DNA of 29,802 nucleotides from JBQTJJ01 sp052387235 (GCA_052387235.1 JBQTJJ010000124.1:1-29802), one strand, 5' to 3'. Shown: positions 21,689 through 28,347, numbered from the stretch's first letter. Notes: generated by a model not told the origin, from the letters alone. Numbers and translations are program-made.

Positions 21689-22489
21689 GTGGGCACACGG
21701 TTGACGGTGGTGGGCGGCGGCAGGATGGGCGAGGCCCTGGTGGCCGGCCTGCTGCGGTCGGGCTGGGCCGCGGCCTCGGAGCTGGTGGTGGTGGAGAAGG
21801 TGGCGGCCCGCCGGCGCGAGCTCCAGGAGCGCTTCGAGGGAGTGGGGGTGGTGGGCGAGCCGGCGCCGGCGGACGGGGCCGTGCTGGCGGTCAAGCCCGA
21901 CGACGTGGAGGCGGCGTGCGGCGCGGTGGCGGCCACCGGCACGCCGGTGGTCCTGTCCATCGCCGCGGGCGTGACGCTGGCCTCGCTCGAGGCCGCCCTC
22001 GGCCCCGACGTCCGGGTGGTACGGGCCATGCCCAACACCCCGGCCCTGGTGGGGGCGGGGGCGGCGGCCATCGCGCCCGGCTCCTCGGCCACCGACGACG
22101 ACCTGGCCTGGGCCGAGTCGCTCCTGTCGGCGGTGGGCACCGTCGTGCGGGTGCCGGAGCACCTGCTGGACGCCGTCACCGGGCTGTCGGGCTCGGGTCC
22201 GGCCTACGTGTTCCTGGTGGCCGAGTCCCTCATCGACGCCGGCGTGCTGGCCGGCCTGCCCCGGGCCACCAGCACGGCGCTGGTGCTCCAGACCCTGCTG
22301 GGGTCGGCCCGGCTCCTCACCGAGTCGGGCCAGGGCCCGGAGGCCCTGCGGGCGGCCGTCACGTCGCCGGGAGGGACCACCGCGGCCGGGCTCCGGGCCC
22401 TGGAGGAACGGGCGGTGCGGGCCGCCCTTTCGGAGGCGGTCCAGGCCGCGACCCGGCGCTCCCGGGAGCTCGGCCGGGGGCCGGGCTAG
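21689..22489 (+). CDS. proC: Pyrroline-5-carboxylate reductase
   Basis: 266 residues. N-terminal Rossmann motif 'LTVVGGGRMGEALVAGLL', 'GAVLAVKPDDVEAACGAV', 'VVRAMPNTPALVGAGAAAIA', and the C-terminal dimer/active-site region 'DAVTGLSGSGPAYVFLVAES' and 'AAVTSPGGTTAAGLRALEE' are diagnostic. It makes proline from P5C with NAD(P)H, in the cytoplasm. The GTG at 21689 gives the usual length of about 270 residues; there is no strong Shine-Dalgarno and a further upstream frame is GC-only. The next gene is a BldC-like HTH gene, the same pairing as proC-Rv0500A in Mycobacterium. Confidence 0.92.
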   Translation: MGTRLTVVGGGRMGEALVAGLLRSGWAAASELVVVEKVAARRRELQERFEGVGVVGEPAPADGAVLAVKPDDVEAACGAVAATGTPVVLSIAAGVTLASLEAALGPDVRVVRAMPNTPALVGAGAAAIAPGSSATDDDLAWAESLLSAVGTVVRVPEHLLDAVTGLSGSGPAYVFLVAESLIDAGVLAGLPRATSTALVLQTLLGSARLLTESGQGPEALRAAVTSPGGTTAAGLRALEERAVRAALSEAVQAATRRSRELGRGPG

Positions 22490-22519
22490 TCCACAATGGC
22501 CCCACTTCCCTCAGCGGCC

Positions 22520-22535
22520 ACAGTGTCGTACAGTG
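22520..22535 (+). promoter_or_regulatory. Direct repeat ACAGTG-N4-ACAGTG overlapping -10 of the HTH gene
   Basis: ACAGTG at 22520-22525 and 22530-22535, ten bases apart; the second overlaps the -10 box TACAGT (22529-22534). The start codon is 18 bases further on. Confidence 0.4.
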
Positions 22536-22551
22536 CGCCCCGCGGAGAGGG

Positions 22552-22758
22552 GTGATTCCACTGGCACGGGAAGACCACGCGAAGGCCCGGTTCCTCACGG
22601 TGGCCGAGGTCGCGGCCCAGCTGCGGGTCTCGAACATGACGGTGTACCGCCTCATCAGCGCGGGCGACCTCCCGGCCGTGCGCGTCGGCAAGTCGTACCG
22701 GCTGCGGGAGGACGACGTCGACAAGTACCTGGGCGACCGCTACACCGAGGCCGGCTGA
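22552..22758 (+). CDS. BldC-like MerR-type DNA-binding protein (excisionase family)
   Basis: 68 residues. 'RFLTVAEVAAQLRVSNMTVYR' (helix-turn-helix; quoted as FLTVAEVAAQLRVSNMTVYR) and 'LISAGDLPAVRVGKSYRLRE' (wing) are the whole domain, the layout of the BldC/excisionase type and very close to mycobacterial Rv0500A, which also follows proC. BldC proteins bind direct repeats head to tail and regulate development genes. The GTG at 22552 follows GGAG at 22544-22547. The gene has its own -10 and a direct repeat that could be an autoregulatory site. Target genes unknown. Confidence 0.85.
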   Translation: MIPLAREDHAKARFLTVAEVAAQLRVSNMTVYRLISAGDLPAVRVGKSYRLREDDVDKYLGDRYTEAG

Positions 22759-22763
22759 GGGCC

Positions 22764-22779
22764 CCTGGGGGAACCCCGG
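22764..22779 (+). terminator. Short hairpin after the BldC-like gene
   Basis: CCTGGGG and CCCCGG pair around a GAA loop (six pairs plus one G-T); five bases after the stop, no T-tract. Confidence 0.3.
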
Positions 22780-22804
22780 CGGCCGGCTGTGCTCCACTAG
22801 GGGC

Positions 22805-23614
22805 GTGGGCCGCCACCACGACACCGTCTCGTTCCTCTCCGACTACGGCACCACCGACGAGTTCGCCGGCGTGGTGCGGTCGGTGATCCGCTCCCTCGCG
22901 CCCCACGTCACCGTGATCGACGTCACCCACGGGGTCCCGGCCCACGACGTGCGGGCCGGCGGCCTGGCCCTGGTCCGCAGCGTGCAGTACCTGGCGCCGG
23001 GGGTCGTGCTGGCGGTGGTGGACCCCGGCGTGGGCACCGACCGCCGGGCCGTGGCGGTGGAGGTGGGCGACGGCGAGGCCGTGTTCATCGGGCCCGACAA
23101 CGGCCTGCTGGCGCCGGCGGTGGCCATGGTGGGCGGCTCCAACCGGGCCGTGGAGCTGGTGCACGAGGCGTTCCGGCTCCCGTCGCCGGGTCCCACCTTC
23201 GCCGGCCGGGACGTGTTCGCGCCGGCCGCCGCCCACATCTGCAACGGGGTCGACCTGGCCGAGCTGGGGCCCGAGGTCGACCCGGTCACCCTGCGCCCGG
23301 GCATCCTGCCGCTCTCGCGCCAGGAGGAGGGCGGGCTGGTGGGCGAGGTGCTGTGGGTCGACGGCTACGGGAACGTGCAGCTGAACGTCGACCCGGACGA
23401 GATCGAGGGCCTGGGCGACCGGGTCACGCTGCGGTGGGGCGCCGACCAGGTGCGCACCGCCCGCCGGGCGCCCACCTACGGCGCCCTCAAGACGGGGGAG
23501 GTCGGGCTGGTGGTGGACTCGTACGGGCTGGTGTCGGTGGCCCTGGACCGGCGATCGGCCGCCGAGGAGCTGCGCCTGCGGCCCGGCGACGCCGTCATCC
23601 TGGGGGCGGCGTGA
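22805..23614 (+). CDS. S-adenosyl-L-methionine hydrolase (adenosine-forming), DUF62 family
   Basis: 269 residues. 'VSFLSDYGTTDEFAGVVRSV', 'VIDVTHGVPAHDVRAGGLAL', 'VVDPGVGTDRRAVAVEV', 'FIGPDNGLLAPAV' and 'TFAGRDVFAPAAAHICNG' are the DUF62 signatures, including the Asp-Arg-His triad that activates water. The family splits SAM into adenosine and methionine with hydroxide, and is related to the fluorinase and chlorinase of marine actinobacteria. It is probably the hydroxide type, as the halogenase-specific loop is not visible. The GTG at 22805 is used. The stop overlaps the start of a 28-residue membrane peptide gene. Confidence 0.9.
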   Translation: MGRHHDTVSFLSDYGTTDEFAGVVRSVIRSLAPHVTVIDVTHGVPAHDVRAGGLALVRSVQYLAPGVVLAVVDPGVGTDRRAVAVEVGDGEAVFIGPDNGLLAPAVAMVGGSNRAVELVHEAFRLPSPGPTFAGRDVFAPAAAHICNGVDLAELGPEVDPVTLRPGILPLSRQEEGGLVGEVLWVDGYGNVQLNVDPDEIEGLGDRVTLRWGADQVRTARRAPTYGALKTGEVGLVVDSYGLVSVALDRRSAAEELRLRPGDAVILGAA

Positions 23615-23697
23615 GGCCCGGCACCACCATCGTGCTGGTCCTGCTGCTGGCCCTCATCCTGGGCGCGGCGCTGGTCCAGTTCTTCGTCCTGGCCTAG
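23611..23697 (+). CDS. 28-residue single-pass membrane peptide coupled to the DUF62 gene
   Basis: The GTG at 23611 overlaps the TGA of the DUF62 gene (GTGA). The product is MRPGTTIVLVLLLALILGAA followed by LVQFFVLA: a short polar start and one hydrophobic helix. The overlapping start and the clean stop just before the convergent gene argue that it is real. No family recognised; it may anchor or modulate a partner at the membrane. Confidence 0.5.
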   Translation: MRPGTTIVLVLLLALILGAALVQFFVLA

Positions 23698-23709
23698 GCC
23701 GGACCCTCG

Positions 23710-24465
23710 TCAGGCCCGGGTGGACGCCACCGGGGCGGCTGCGTCCGCCCTCCGGTCCGTACCGCCCGCCGGCAGGGCCTGTGGCGCCGGCGCCGGCGCC
23801 GGCGCCCGGGCCGGGCCGGCGGTGGCCACCAGGAAGCCGGCGAAGATCAGGGTGACGCCGGCGACGAGGGTGACGGCGAAGCCGTCCATCTCGTCCAGCA
23901 CCGAGTTGAGCAGCCCGCTCATGCCGGTGACGACGGTGCCGAGGGCGATGAGCGAGTTGGCCGCCACCATGCGGGCCGTGCGCACCCGGGCCGCGCTCCA
24001 GAGGGCGCCGGCGACGACCACCAGGGCCCCGAGGCCCGACGCCGACGCGGCCAGGATCCTGGGCAGGGGGCCGAACACCTCGGAGCCCCGGGCCAGCTCG
24101 GCGCGGGGCAGGGGGGCGGTGAACGGCGCCACCGCCACCACGCCCGCGGCGAAGGCGGAGAAGACCACCACCGCCACCGCGCACAGGTCGGCCGTCCGCC
24201 GCCTGGCCAGCAGGTACACGGTGCCCAGGGCCAGGAAGGGCACGTTGGCGATGGCCCCGAACAGGTAGAAGAGCCGGAAGGTGAGGCCGCCCCAGCCCAG
24301 GGCGGCGCCGGCCGCCAGCGCCCCCGAGGCCAGCGAGAACATGGCGAGGGCCACGCTCCACGCCAGCTCGTGGGGCCGGTGGCGGGCCAGCCAGCGCTCG
24401 AAGGTCGACATGGAGAAGGCCAGCGCCACCAGGGCGGCGGCCGAGGCGAGGGCGGTGTGGAGCAT
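23710..24465 (-). CDS. Conserved-looking seven-helix membrane protein, function unknown
   Basis: 251 residues, about seven hydrophobic helices (for example SAAALVALAFSMSTFERWLA, GLTFRLFYLFGAIANVPFLA, ADLCAVAVVVFSAFAAGVVA, AANSLIALGTVVTGMSGLLN) and a cytoplasmic-type Pro/Ala tail. I recognise no enzymatic motif or transporter family. Charges follow the positive-inside rule only roughly. The ATG at 24465 follows a TAGGCT box by nine bases; the gene diverges from rex, with 100 bases between the starts, so the Rex operators could also affect it. Convergent with the 28-residue peptide gene, 12 bases apart. Confidence 0.7.
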   Translation of the reverse strand: MLHTALASAAALVALAFSMSTFERWLARHRPHELAWSVALAMFSLASGALAAGAALGWGGLTFRLFYLFGAIANVPFLALGTVYLLARRRTADLCAVAVVVFSAFAAGVVAVAPFTAPLPRAELARGSEVFGPLPRILAASASGLGALVVVAGALWSAARVRTARMVAANSLIALGTVVTGMSGLLNSVLDEMDGFAVTLVAGVTLIFAGFLVATAGPARAPAPAPAPQALPAGGTDRRADAAAPVASTRA

Positions 24466-24474
24466 CCGCCCCCC

Positions 24475-24480
24475 AGCCTA
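24475..24480 (-). promoter_or_regulatory. -10 box for the membrane protein gene
   Basis: On the minus strand TAGGCT is nine bases before the ATG at 24465, giving a leader of at most a few bases. Confidence 0.35.
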
Positions 24481-24510
24481 GGGACCGCACCGGCGCCGGC
24501 GCCGGCCGGG

Positions 24511-24558
24511 TGTGCGCTCTTGCACGTCTTTGTGAACGGACGCACGAAGTCGTACCAT
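24511..24558 (+). promoter_or_regulatory. rex promoter with two Rex-like operators
   Basis: -35 TTGTGA (24530-24535) and -10 TACCAT (24553-24558) are 17 bases apart. Two sites follow the Rex layout TGTGA-N6-TCACA: TGTGC-N6-GCACG (24511-24526) and TGTGA-N6-GCACG (24531-24546), the second lying on the -35 and spacer. Rex is a known repressor of its own operon in actinobacteria. Confidence 0.5.
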
Positions 24559-24565
24559 CGGGGTG

Positions 24566-25240
24566 ATGGCTGACCGCGGCCGCCGGCGCATCCCCGAGGC
24601 CACGGTTGCCCGCCTGCCCGTGTACCTGCGCAGCCTGTACGAGCTCTCCGACGGGCCCGGCACCATCTCCTCCGAGCGCCTGGCCGAGATGGCCGGCGTC
24701 AACGCCGCCAAGGTTCGAAAGGACCTGTCGTACCTGGGCTCCTACGGGACCCGGGGCGTCGGCTACGACGTCGAGTACCTGCTGTACCAGATCAGCCGGG
24801 AGCTGGGCCTCACCTCGGACCGGCCCGTGGCCATCATCGGTCTCGGCAACCTGGGCCACGCCCTGGCCAACTACCGGGGCTTCATGGCCCGCGGCTTCCA
24901 CATCGTGGCCCTGTTCGACGCCGACCCCGCCAAGGTGGGCGAGCGGGTGGGCGACCTGGTGATCCGCCACCTCGACGAGCTGGGCGCGGTGGCGGCCGAG
25001 ACCGAGCTGGCCATCGGCGTGGTGGCCACGCCGGCGTCGGCGGCCCAGGACGTGGCCGACCGGCTGGTGGCGGCCGGCGTCGGGTCGATCCTGAACTTCG
25101 CCCCCGTGGTGCTGTCGGTGCCGCCGTTCGTGTCGGTCCGCAAGGTCGACCTGTCGATCGAGCTGCAGATCCTGTCCTTCTACCAGCAGCGCCGCCCCGT
25201 CGCCGGCAACGGCTCGGCCCCGGCCGCGCCGGCGTCCTGA
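24566..25240 (+). CDS. rex: Redox-sensing transcriptional repressor Rex
   Basis: 224 residues. Winged-helix DNA-binding domain (about 1-80: 'PEATVARLPVYLRSLYELSD', 'ERLAEMAGVNAAKVRKDLSY', 'YGTRGVGYDVEYLL') and NAD(H)-binding Rossmann domain ('VAIIGLGNLGHALANYRGF', 'ALFDADPAKVGERVGDLVI'), ending with 'DLSIELQILSFYQQRR', the domain-swapped dimer helix. Rex leaves DNA when NADH rises, so it links respiration to redox state. The ATG at 24566 is seven bases after the -10 box, implying a leaderless mRNA; a GTG at 24563 is an alternative. First gene of the tetrapyrrole operon, as in Streptomyces rex-hemACD. Confidence 0.95.
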   Translation: MADRGRRRIPEATVARLPVYLRSLYELSDGPGTISSERLAEMAGVNAAKVRKDLSYLGSYGTRGVGYDVEYLLYQISRELGLTSDRPVAIIGLGNLGHALANYRGFMARGFHIVALFDADPAKVGERVGDLVIRHLDELGAVAAETELAIGVVATPASAAQDVADRLVAAGVGSILNFAPVVLSVPPFVSVRKVDLSIELQILSFYQQRRPVAGNGSAPAAPAS

Positions 25241-25250
25241 GGAGCAGGCC

Positions 25251-25880
25251 GTGCCCGTCGACGCCTCCCTCTACCCCGTGCACCTGGTCGTGGCGGGCCG
25301 GCGCTGCCTGGTGGTGGGCGGCGGCCGGGTCGCGGCGCGCAAGGCCGAGGGCCTGCTCGCCTGCGGCGCCGTGGTCCACGTCGTCGCCCCCCGGGTCGGC
25401 CCCGAGGTGCGGGCCCTGGACGGGGTCACGTGGGAGGAGCGCCCCTACCAGCAGGGCGAGGTGGGCGGCTACCGGCTGGCCGTCACCGCCACCGGGAACG
25501 CCACCGTCGACGGGGCCGTCTTCGCCGACGGCGAGGCGGCCGGCGTCTGGGTGAACAGCGCCGACGACCCGGCCCGCTGCTCGTTCACCCTCCCGGCGGT
25601 GGTGCGACGGGGCCCGGTGGTGCTCACCGTCTCCACCGGCGGGCACAGCCCGGCCCTGGCCGTGTGGCTCAAGGAGCGCCTGGCCGCCGACGTCGGGCCG
25701 GAATACGAGGTGCTGGCCGCCCTGCTGTCGGAGGAGCGGGACGCGGTGCGGGCCGGGGGCCGCTCCACCGAGGACGTCGACTGGCGCAGTGCACTCGACT
25801 CCGACATGCTCGACCTGATCCGGTCCGGGCACCTCCAGCAAGCGAAGGAGCGCCTCCAGGCGTGTCTGTCCTCGTCGTAG
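25251..25880 (+). CDS. Precorrin-2 dehydrogenase / sirohydrochlorin ferrochelatase (CysG N-terminal type)
   Basis: 209 residues. 'CLVVGGGRVAARKAEGLLAC' is the NAD-binding motif (GxGxxAxxK) and 'DDPARCSFTLPAVVRRGPVV' with 'VSTGGHSPALAVWLKERLAA' the family's active region. Known role: NAD-dependent oxidation of precorrin-2 to sirohydrochlorin, and in some members iron insertion, on the route to siroheme for sulfite and nitrite reductases. It lacks the methyltransferase domain of CysG, which is encoded in the cobA-hemD gene 2.5 kb downstream. GTG at 25251 after GAGGAG. The 3' end overlaps the hemA start by 19 bases. Confidence 0.88.
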   Translation: MPVDASLYPVHLVVAGRRCLVVGGGRVAARKAEGLLACGAVVHVVAPRVGPEVRALDGVTWEERPYQQGEVGGYRLAVTATGNATVDGAVFADGEAAGVWVNSADDPARCSFTLPAVVRRGPVVLTVSTGGHSPALAVWLKERLAADVGPEYEVLAALLSEERDAVRAGGRSTEDVDWRSALDSDMLDLIRSGHLQQAKERLQACLSSS

Positions 25881-27124
25881 GCCTGAATCACCGCACGGTG
25901 CCGCTCGAGATCCTCGAGCGCATGACGGTGAGCGACGCGCGCCTGCCCAAGGCCCTGGACGACCTGCGCGGCCGGGACAACCTCGGTGAGGTCGTCGTCC
26001 TCTCCACCTGCATGCGCACCGAGGTCTACGCCACCACCGACCGCTTCCACGGGGCCGTGGTCGACGTCCGCAACTTCCTGGCCGAGCTGGGCTTCACCCC
26101 TCCCGAGGACTTCGCCGACCACCTCTACTCCTATTACGCCGATGCCGCCGCCGGCCACCTGTTCCGGGTGGTGTCGGGACTCGACTCGGCCGTGGTGGGC
26201 GAGAGCGAGGTGCTCGGCCAGGTCCGGGGCGCGTGGGAGAAGGCGGCGGCCGAAGGCGCGGCCGGGCCCGTGCTCGGCAACCTGTTCCGCCACGCCGTCG
26301 AGGTGGGCAAGCGGGTGCGCTCGGAGACGGCGATCGGGCGGGGCACCACCTCGGTGTCCCAGGCCGCGGTCCAGATGGCGGCCCAGCGGCTGGGCGAGCT
26401 GGCGGGCCGGCGCATCCTGGTCCTGGGCGCCGGCGACATGGGCGAGGGCATGGCCGTGGCACTGGCCGCCACGCCCGGCCTGGCCGACGTCATGGTCGCC
26501 AACCGCAGCTGGGCCGGCGCCGTGGCCCTGGCGTCGAGGGTGGGGGGCCGTCCCGTGGCCCTCGGCGCCCTGGGCGCCGCCCTCGAGGAGACCGACCTGC
26601 TCCTCACCTCCACCGGGTCCCCGTCGGTGCTGCTGCACGCCGAGGACCTGGAGCCGGTGATGGCGGCCCGCCCCGAGCGGCCCCTGCTGGTCGTCGACAT
26701 CGCCGTGCCCCGCGACGTCGATCACGGCGTCGGTCTGCTGCCGGGCGTCACCCTGCTCGACATGGACGACCTGCGGGCCTTCGCCGAGGAGGGCCTGGCG
26801 GGGCGGCGGCGCGAGATCGACAAGGTCCAGGCCATCGTGGCCGGCGAGGTGGAGCGCTACACGGCCGCCTCCACCGCCCGTGAGCTGGCGCCGCTGGTGG
26901 TGGCCCTGCGCCGGCGGGGCGAGGACCTGCGGGTGGCCGAGGTGGAGCGCTTCGCAGCCCGGCTGGACACCCTCGACCCGGACCAGCGCGCCGCGGTGGA
27001 GGCCCTCACCCGCTCCCTGCTGGCCAAGCTGCTGCACGAGCCCACCGTGCGCCTGAAGGAGGCGGCCGGCTCCGCCGGCGGCGACCGCCTGGCCGAGGCC
27101 CTGCGCGCCCTGTTCGACCTCTAG
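25862..27124 (+). CDS. hemA: Glutamyl-tRNA reductase
   Basis: 420 residues. 'LVVGLNHRTVPLEILERM', 'VVLSTCMRTEVYATTDRFHG' with the nucleophile Cys50, 'VVSGLDSAVVGESEVLGQVR', the NADPH domain 'ILVLGAGDMGEGMAVALAAT' and 'VVDIAVPRDVDHGVG', and a C-terminal dimer helix. It reduces Glu-tRNA to glutamate-1-semialdehyde, the first committed step of the C5 route to haem. The usual STCNRTE motif has Met51 instead of Asn. The GTG at 25862 overlaps the upstream gene. Its stop TAG is part of a CTAG at the left edge of a fold-back element, so the gene probably once overlapped or abutted hemC. Confidence 0.94.
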   Translation: MSVLVVGLNHRTVPLEILERMTVSDARLPKALDDLRGRDNLGEVVVLSTCMRTEVYATTDRFHGAVVDVRNFLAELGFTPPEDFADHLYSYYADAAAGHLFRVVSGLDSAVVGESEVLGQVRGAWEKAAAEGAAGPVLGNLFRHAVEVGKRVRSETAIGRGTTSVSQAAVQMAAQRLGELAGRRILVLGAGDMGEGMAVALAATPGLADVMVANRSWAGAVALASRVGGRPVALGALGAALEETDLLLTSTGSPSVLLHAEDLEPVMAARPERPLLVVDIAVPRDVDHGVGLLPGVTLLDMDDLRAFAEEGLAGRRREIDKVQAIVAGEVERYTAASTARELAPLVVALRRRGEDLRVAEVERFAARLDTLDPDQRAAVEALTRSLLAKLLHEPTVRLKEAAGSAGGDRLAEALRALFDL

Positions 27125-27281
27125 TGCTCCATCAGGCATCGTTGGCGATGCTCACGGCGAGCCAGGGACGCCGCTGGCAAGGCCGCAGGACGAAGGCGAA
27201 CACTGCGTGCGTCGAGGACGAGAACGACGCCAGCGGTGGCCCTGGCCGTCGTGAGCGCGGCAAATGTTGCCTGATGGAGCG
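27125..27281. mobile_element. 157-bp MITE-like fold-back element between hemA and hemC
   Basis: The ends are inverted repeats: TGCTCCATCAGGCA at 27125-27138 and TGCCTGATGGAGCG at 27268-27281, 13 of 14 pairing. The similarity continues inward with gaps (GCTCACGGCG / CGTCGTGAGC, GCCAGGG / CCCTGGC, CCGCTGGC / GCCAGCGG), so most of the element folds on itself. CTAG flanks it on both sides (27121-27124 and 27282-27285) as a possible target duplication. No protein is encoded. It could be a non-autonomous relative of an insertion sequence; CTAG targets are known for IS5-group elements, but the parent is not identified. Confidence 0.7.
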
Positions 27282-27284
27282 CTA

Positions 27285-28178
27285 GTGCCGGTGCTCCGGG
27301 CCGCGACCCGGGGGAGCGCGCTGGCCCTCGCCCAGACCCGGTGGGTGGCGGCCCGCCTCGGCGTGGCGGTGGAGGAGGTGGTCGTCCAGACCTCGGGCGA
27401 CCGGCGCCAGGACGTGCCCATCTGGGAGCTGGGCGGGCGGGGCGTGTTCGTGAAGGAGGTGCAGGCCGCCGTGCTCGACGGCCGGGCCGACTTCGCCGTC
27501 CACTCGGCCAAGGACCTGCCCTCCACCACGCCGGCCGGCCTGGTGCTGGCCGCCGTACCGGAGCGGGCCGACCCCCGCGACGCCCTGGTGGGGTCGACCC
27601 TCGACGGCCTGGCGCCCGGCTCCCGGGTCGCCAGCGGGTCGGTGCGCCGGCGGGCCCAGCTGGCCGCCCTCCGCCCCGACCTCACCTTCGCCGGCCTGCG
27701 CGGCAACATCGAGACCCGCCTGGCCCAGGCGGGCGAGCACGGGGCCATCGTGGTGGCGGCCGCCGCCCTCGACCGCCTGGGCCGGGCCGGCGTGATCGCC
27801 GAGCGCCTCGACCCGGCCCGGATGGTGCCCCAGGCCGGCCAGGGCGCGCTGGCGCTGGAGGCCCGCGAGGGCGACGAGGCGCTGCTGGCGGCCCTGGCCC
27901 GGCTGGAGCACGGTCCGTCCCGGCTCGCCGTCGACGCCGAGCGGGCCTACCTGCGGGAGCTGGGCGGCGGCTGCGACCTGCCGGTGGCCGCCCACGCCGT
28001 GGTGGACGGCGAGGTCGTCACCCTCACCGCCGTGCTGGCCAGCCTCGACGGCCACGTCGTGCTCCAGGCCACCGGCGCCGGCACCGACCCCGAGGCGCTG
28101 GGCCGCTCGCTGGCCCGCCGACTCCTTGACGAGTCGGGCGGGGCCTGGCTGCTGGACAGCCTCCGGGGACTGGCATGA
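27285..28178 (+). CDS. hemC: Porphobilinogen deaminase (hydroxymethylbilane synthase)
   Basis: 297 residues. 'VLRAATRGSALALAQTRWVA', 'DFAVHSAKDLPSTTPAGLVL', 'ASGSVRRRAQLAALRPDLTF', 'LRGNIETRLAQAGEHGAIVV' and the cofactor cysteine near residue 230 in 'YLRELGGGCDLPVAAHAV' are all diagnostic. It joins four porphobilinogens into hydroxymethylbilane using a dipyrromethane cofactor on that cysteine. The GTG at 27285 is chosen because it gives the usual N-terminus and has GGAG five bases upstream; that GGAG comes from the right end of the fold-back element. An ATG at 27264, wholly within the element, would add seven residues. Confidence 0.93.
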   Translation: MPVLRAATRGSALALAQTRWVAARLGVAVEEVVVQTSGDRRQDVPIWELGGRGVFVKEVQAAVLDGRADFAVHSAKDLPSTTPAGLVLAAVPERADPRDALVGSTLDGLAPGSRVASGSVRRRAQLAALRPDLTFAGLRGNIETRLAQAGEHGAIVVAAAALDRLGRAGVIAERLDPARMVPQAGQGALALEAREGDEALLAALARLEHGPSRLAVDAERAYLRELGGGCDLPVAAHAVVDGEVVTLTAVLASLDGHVVLQATGAGTDPEALGRSLARRLLDESGGAWLLDSLRGLA

Positions 28179-28180
28179 CC

Positions 28181-28200
28181 GCCCCGCCCCGCCCCGCCCC
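28181..28200 (+). repeat. Short tandem (GCCCC)4
   Basis: Four perfect copies of GCCCC directly after the hemC stop, before the duplicated palindromic unit. Confidence 0.6.
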
Positions 28201-28205
28201 GCCGG

Positions 28206-28334
28206 CGCCGGGCGGACTGGTAGCGGGATCCGTCCCCCTGGCCACCGATGCCGCTACCAGTGCCGGACTCCCCCCCCGACTGGTAGCGGGATCCGTCCCC
28301 CTGGCCACCGATGCCGCTACCAGTCCGCCCGGCG
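28206..28334. repeat. Tandem duplication of a 46-bp palindromic unit within a larger inverted repeat
   Basis: Two identical 46-bp units (28216-28261 and 28279-28324) are separated by 17 bases. Each starts ACTGGTAGCGGGATC and ends GATGCCGCTACCAGT, which pair at 14 of 15 positions. The outermost 21 bases of the whole array (28206-28226 and 28314-28334) are also perfect inverted repeats, so the array can fold either as two hairpins or as one long one. It fills the gap between hemC and cobA/hemD. No coding capacity is likely. Could be a REP/MITE-like element, a terminator or an attenuator; only two units, so not CRISPR. Confidence 0.8.
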
Positions 28335-28347
28335 GGGGAGGGGAAGG

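Noticed and set aside
20012..22162. 716-codon antisense frame over the haloperoxidase and proC genes
   Set aside because: Both sense genes have diagnostic motifs; the antisense translation is low-complexity and has no Shine-Dalgarno or promoter.
27125..27284. T-box or other regulatory RNA leader before hemC
   Set aside because: No T-box sequence or specifier structure; the inverted ends and flanking CTAG fit a mobile fold-back element better.
28206..28334. CRISPR array
   Set aside because: Only two units, each a palindrome of 46 bp, one 17-base gap, no cas genes.
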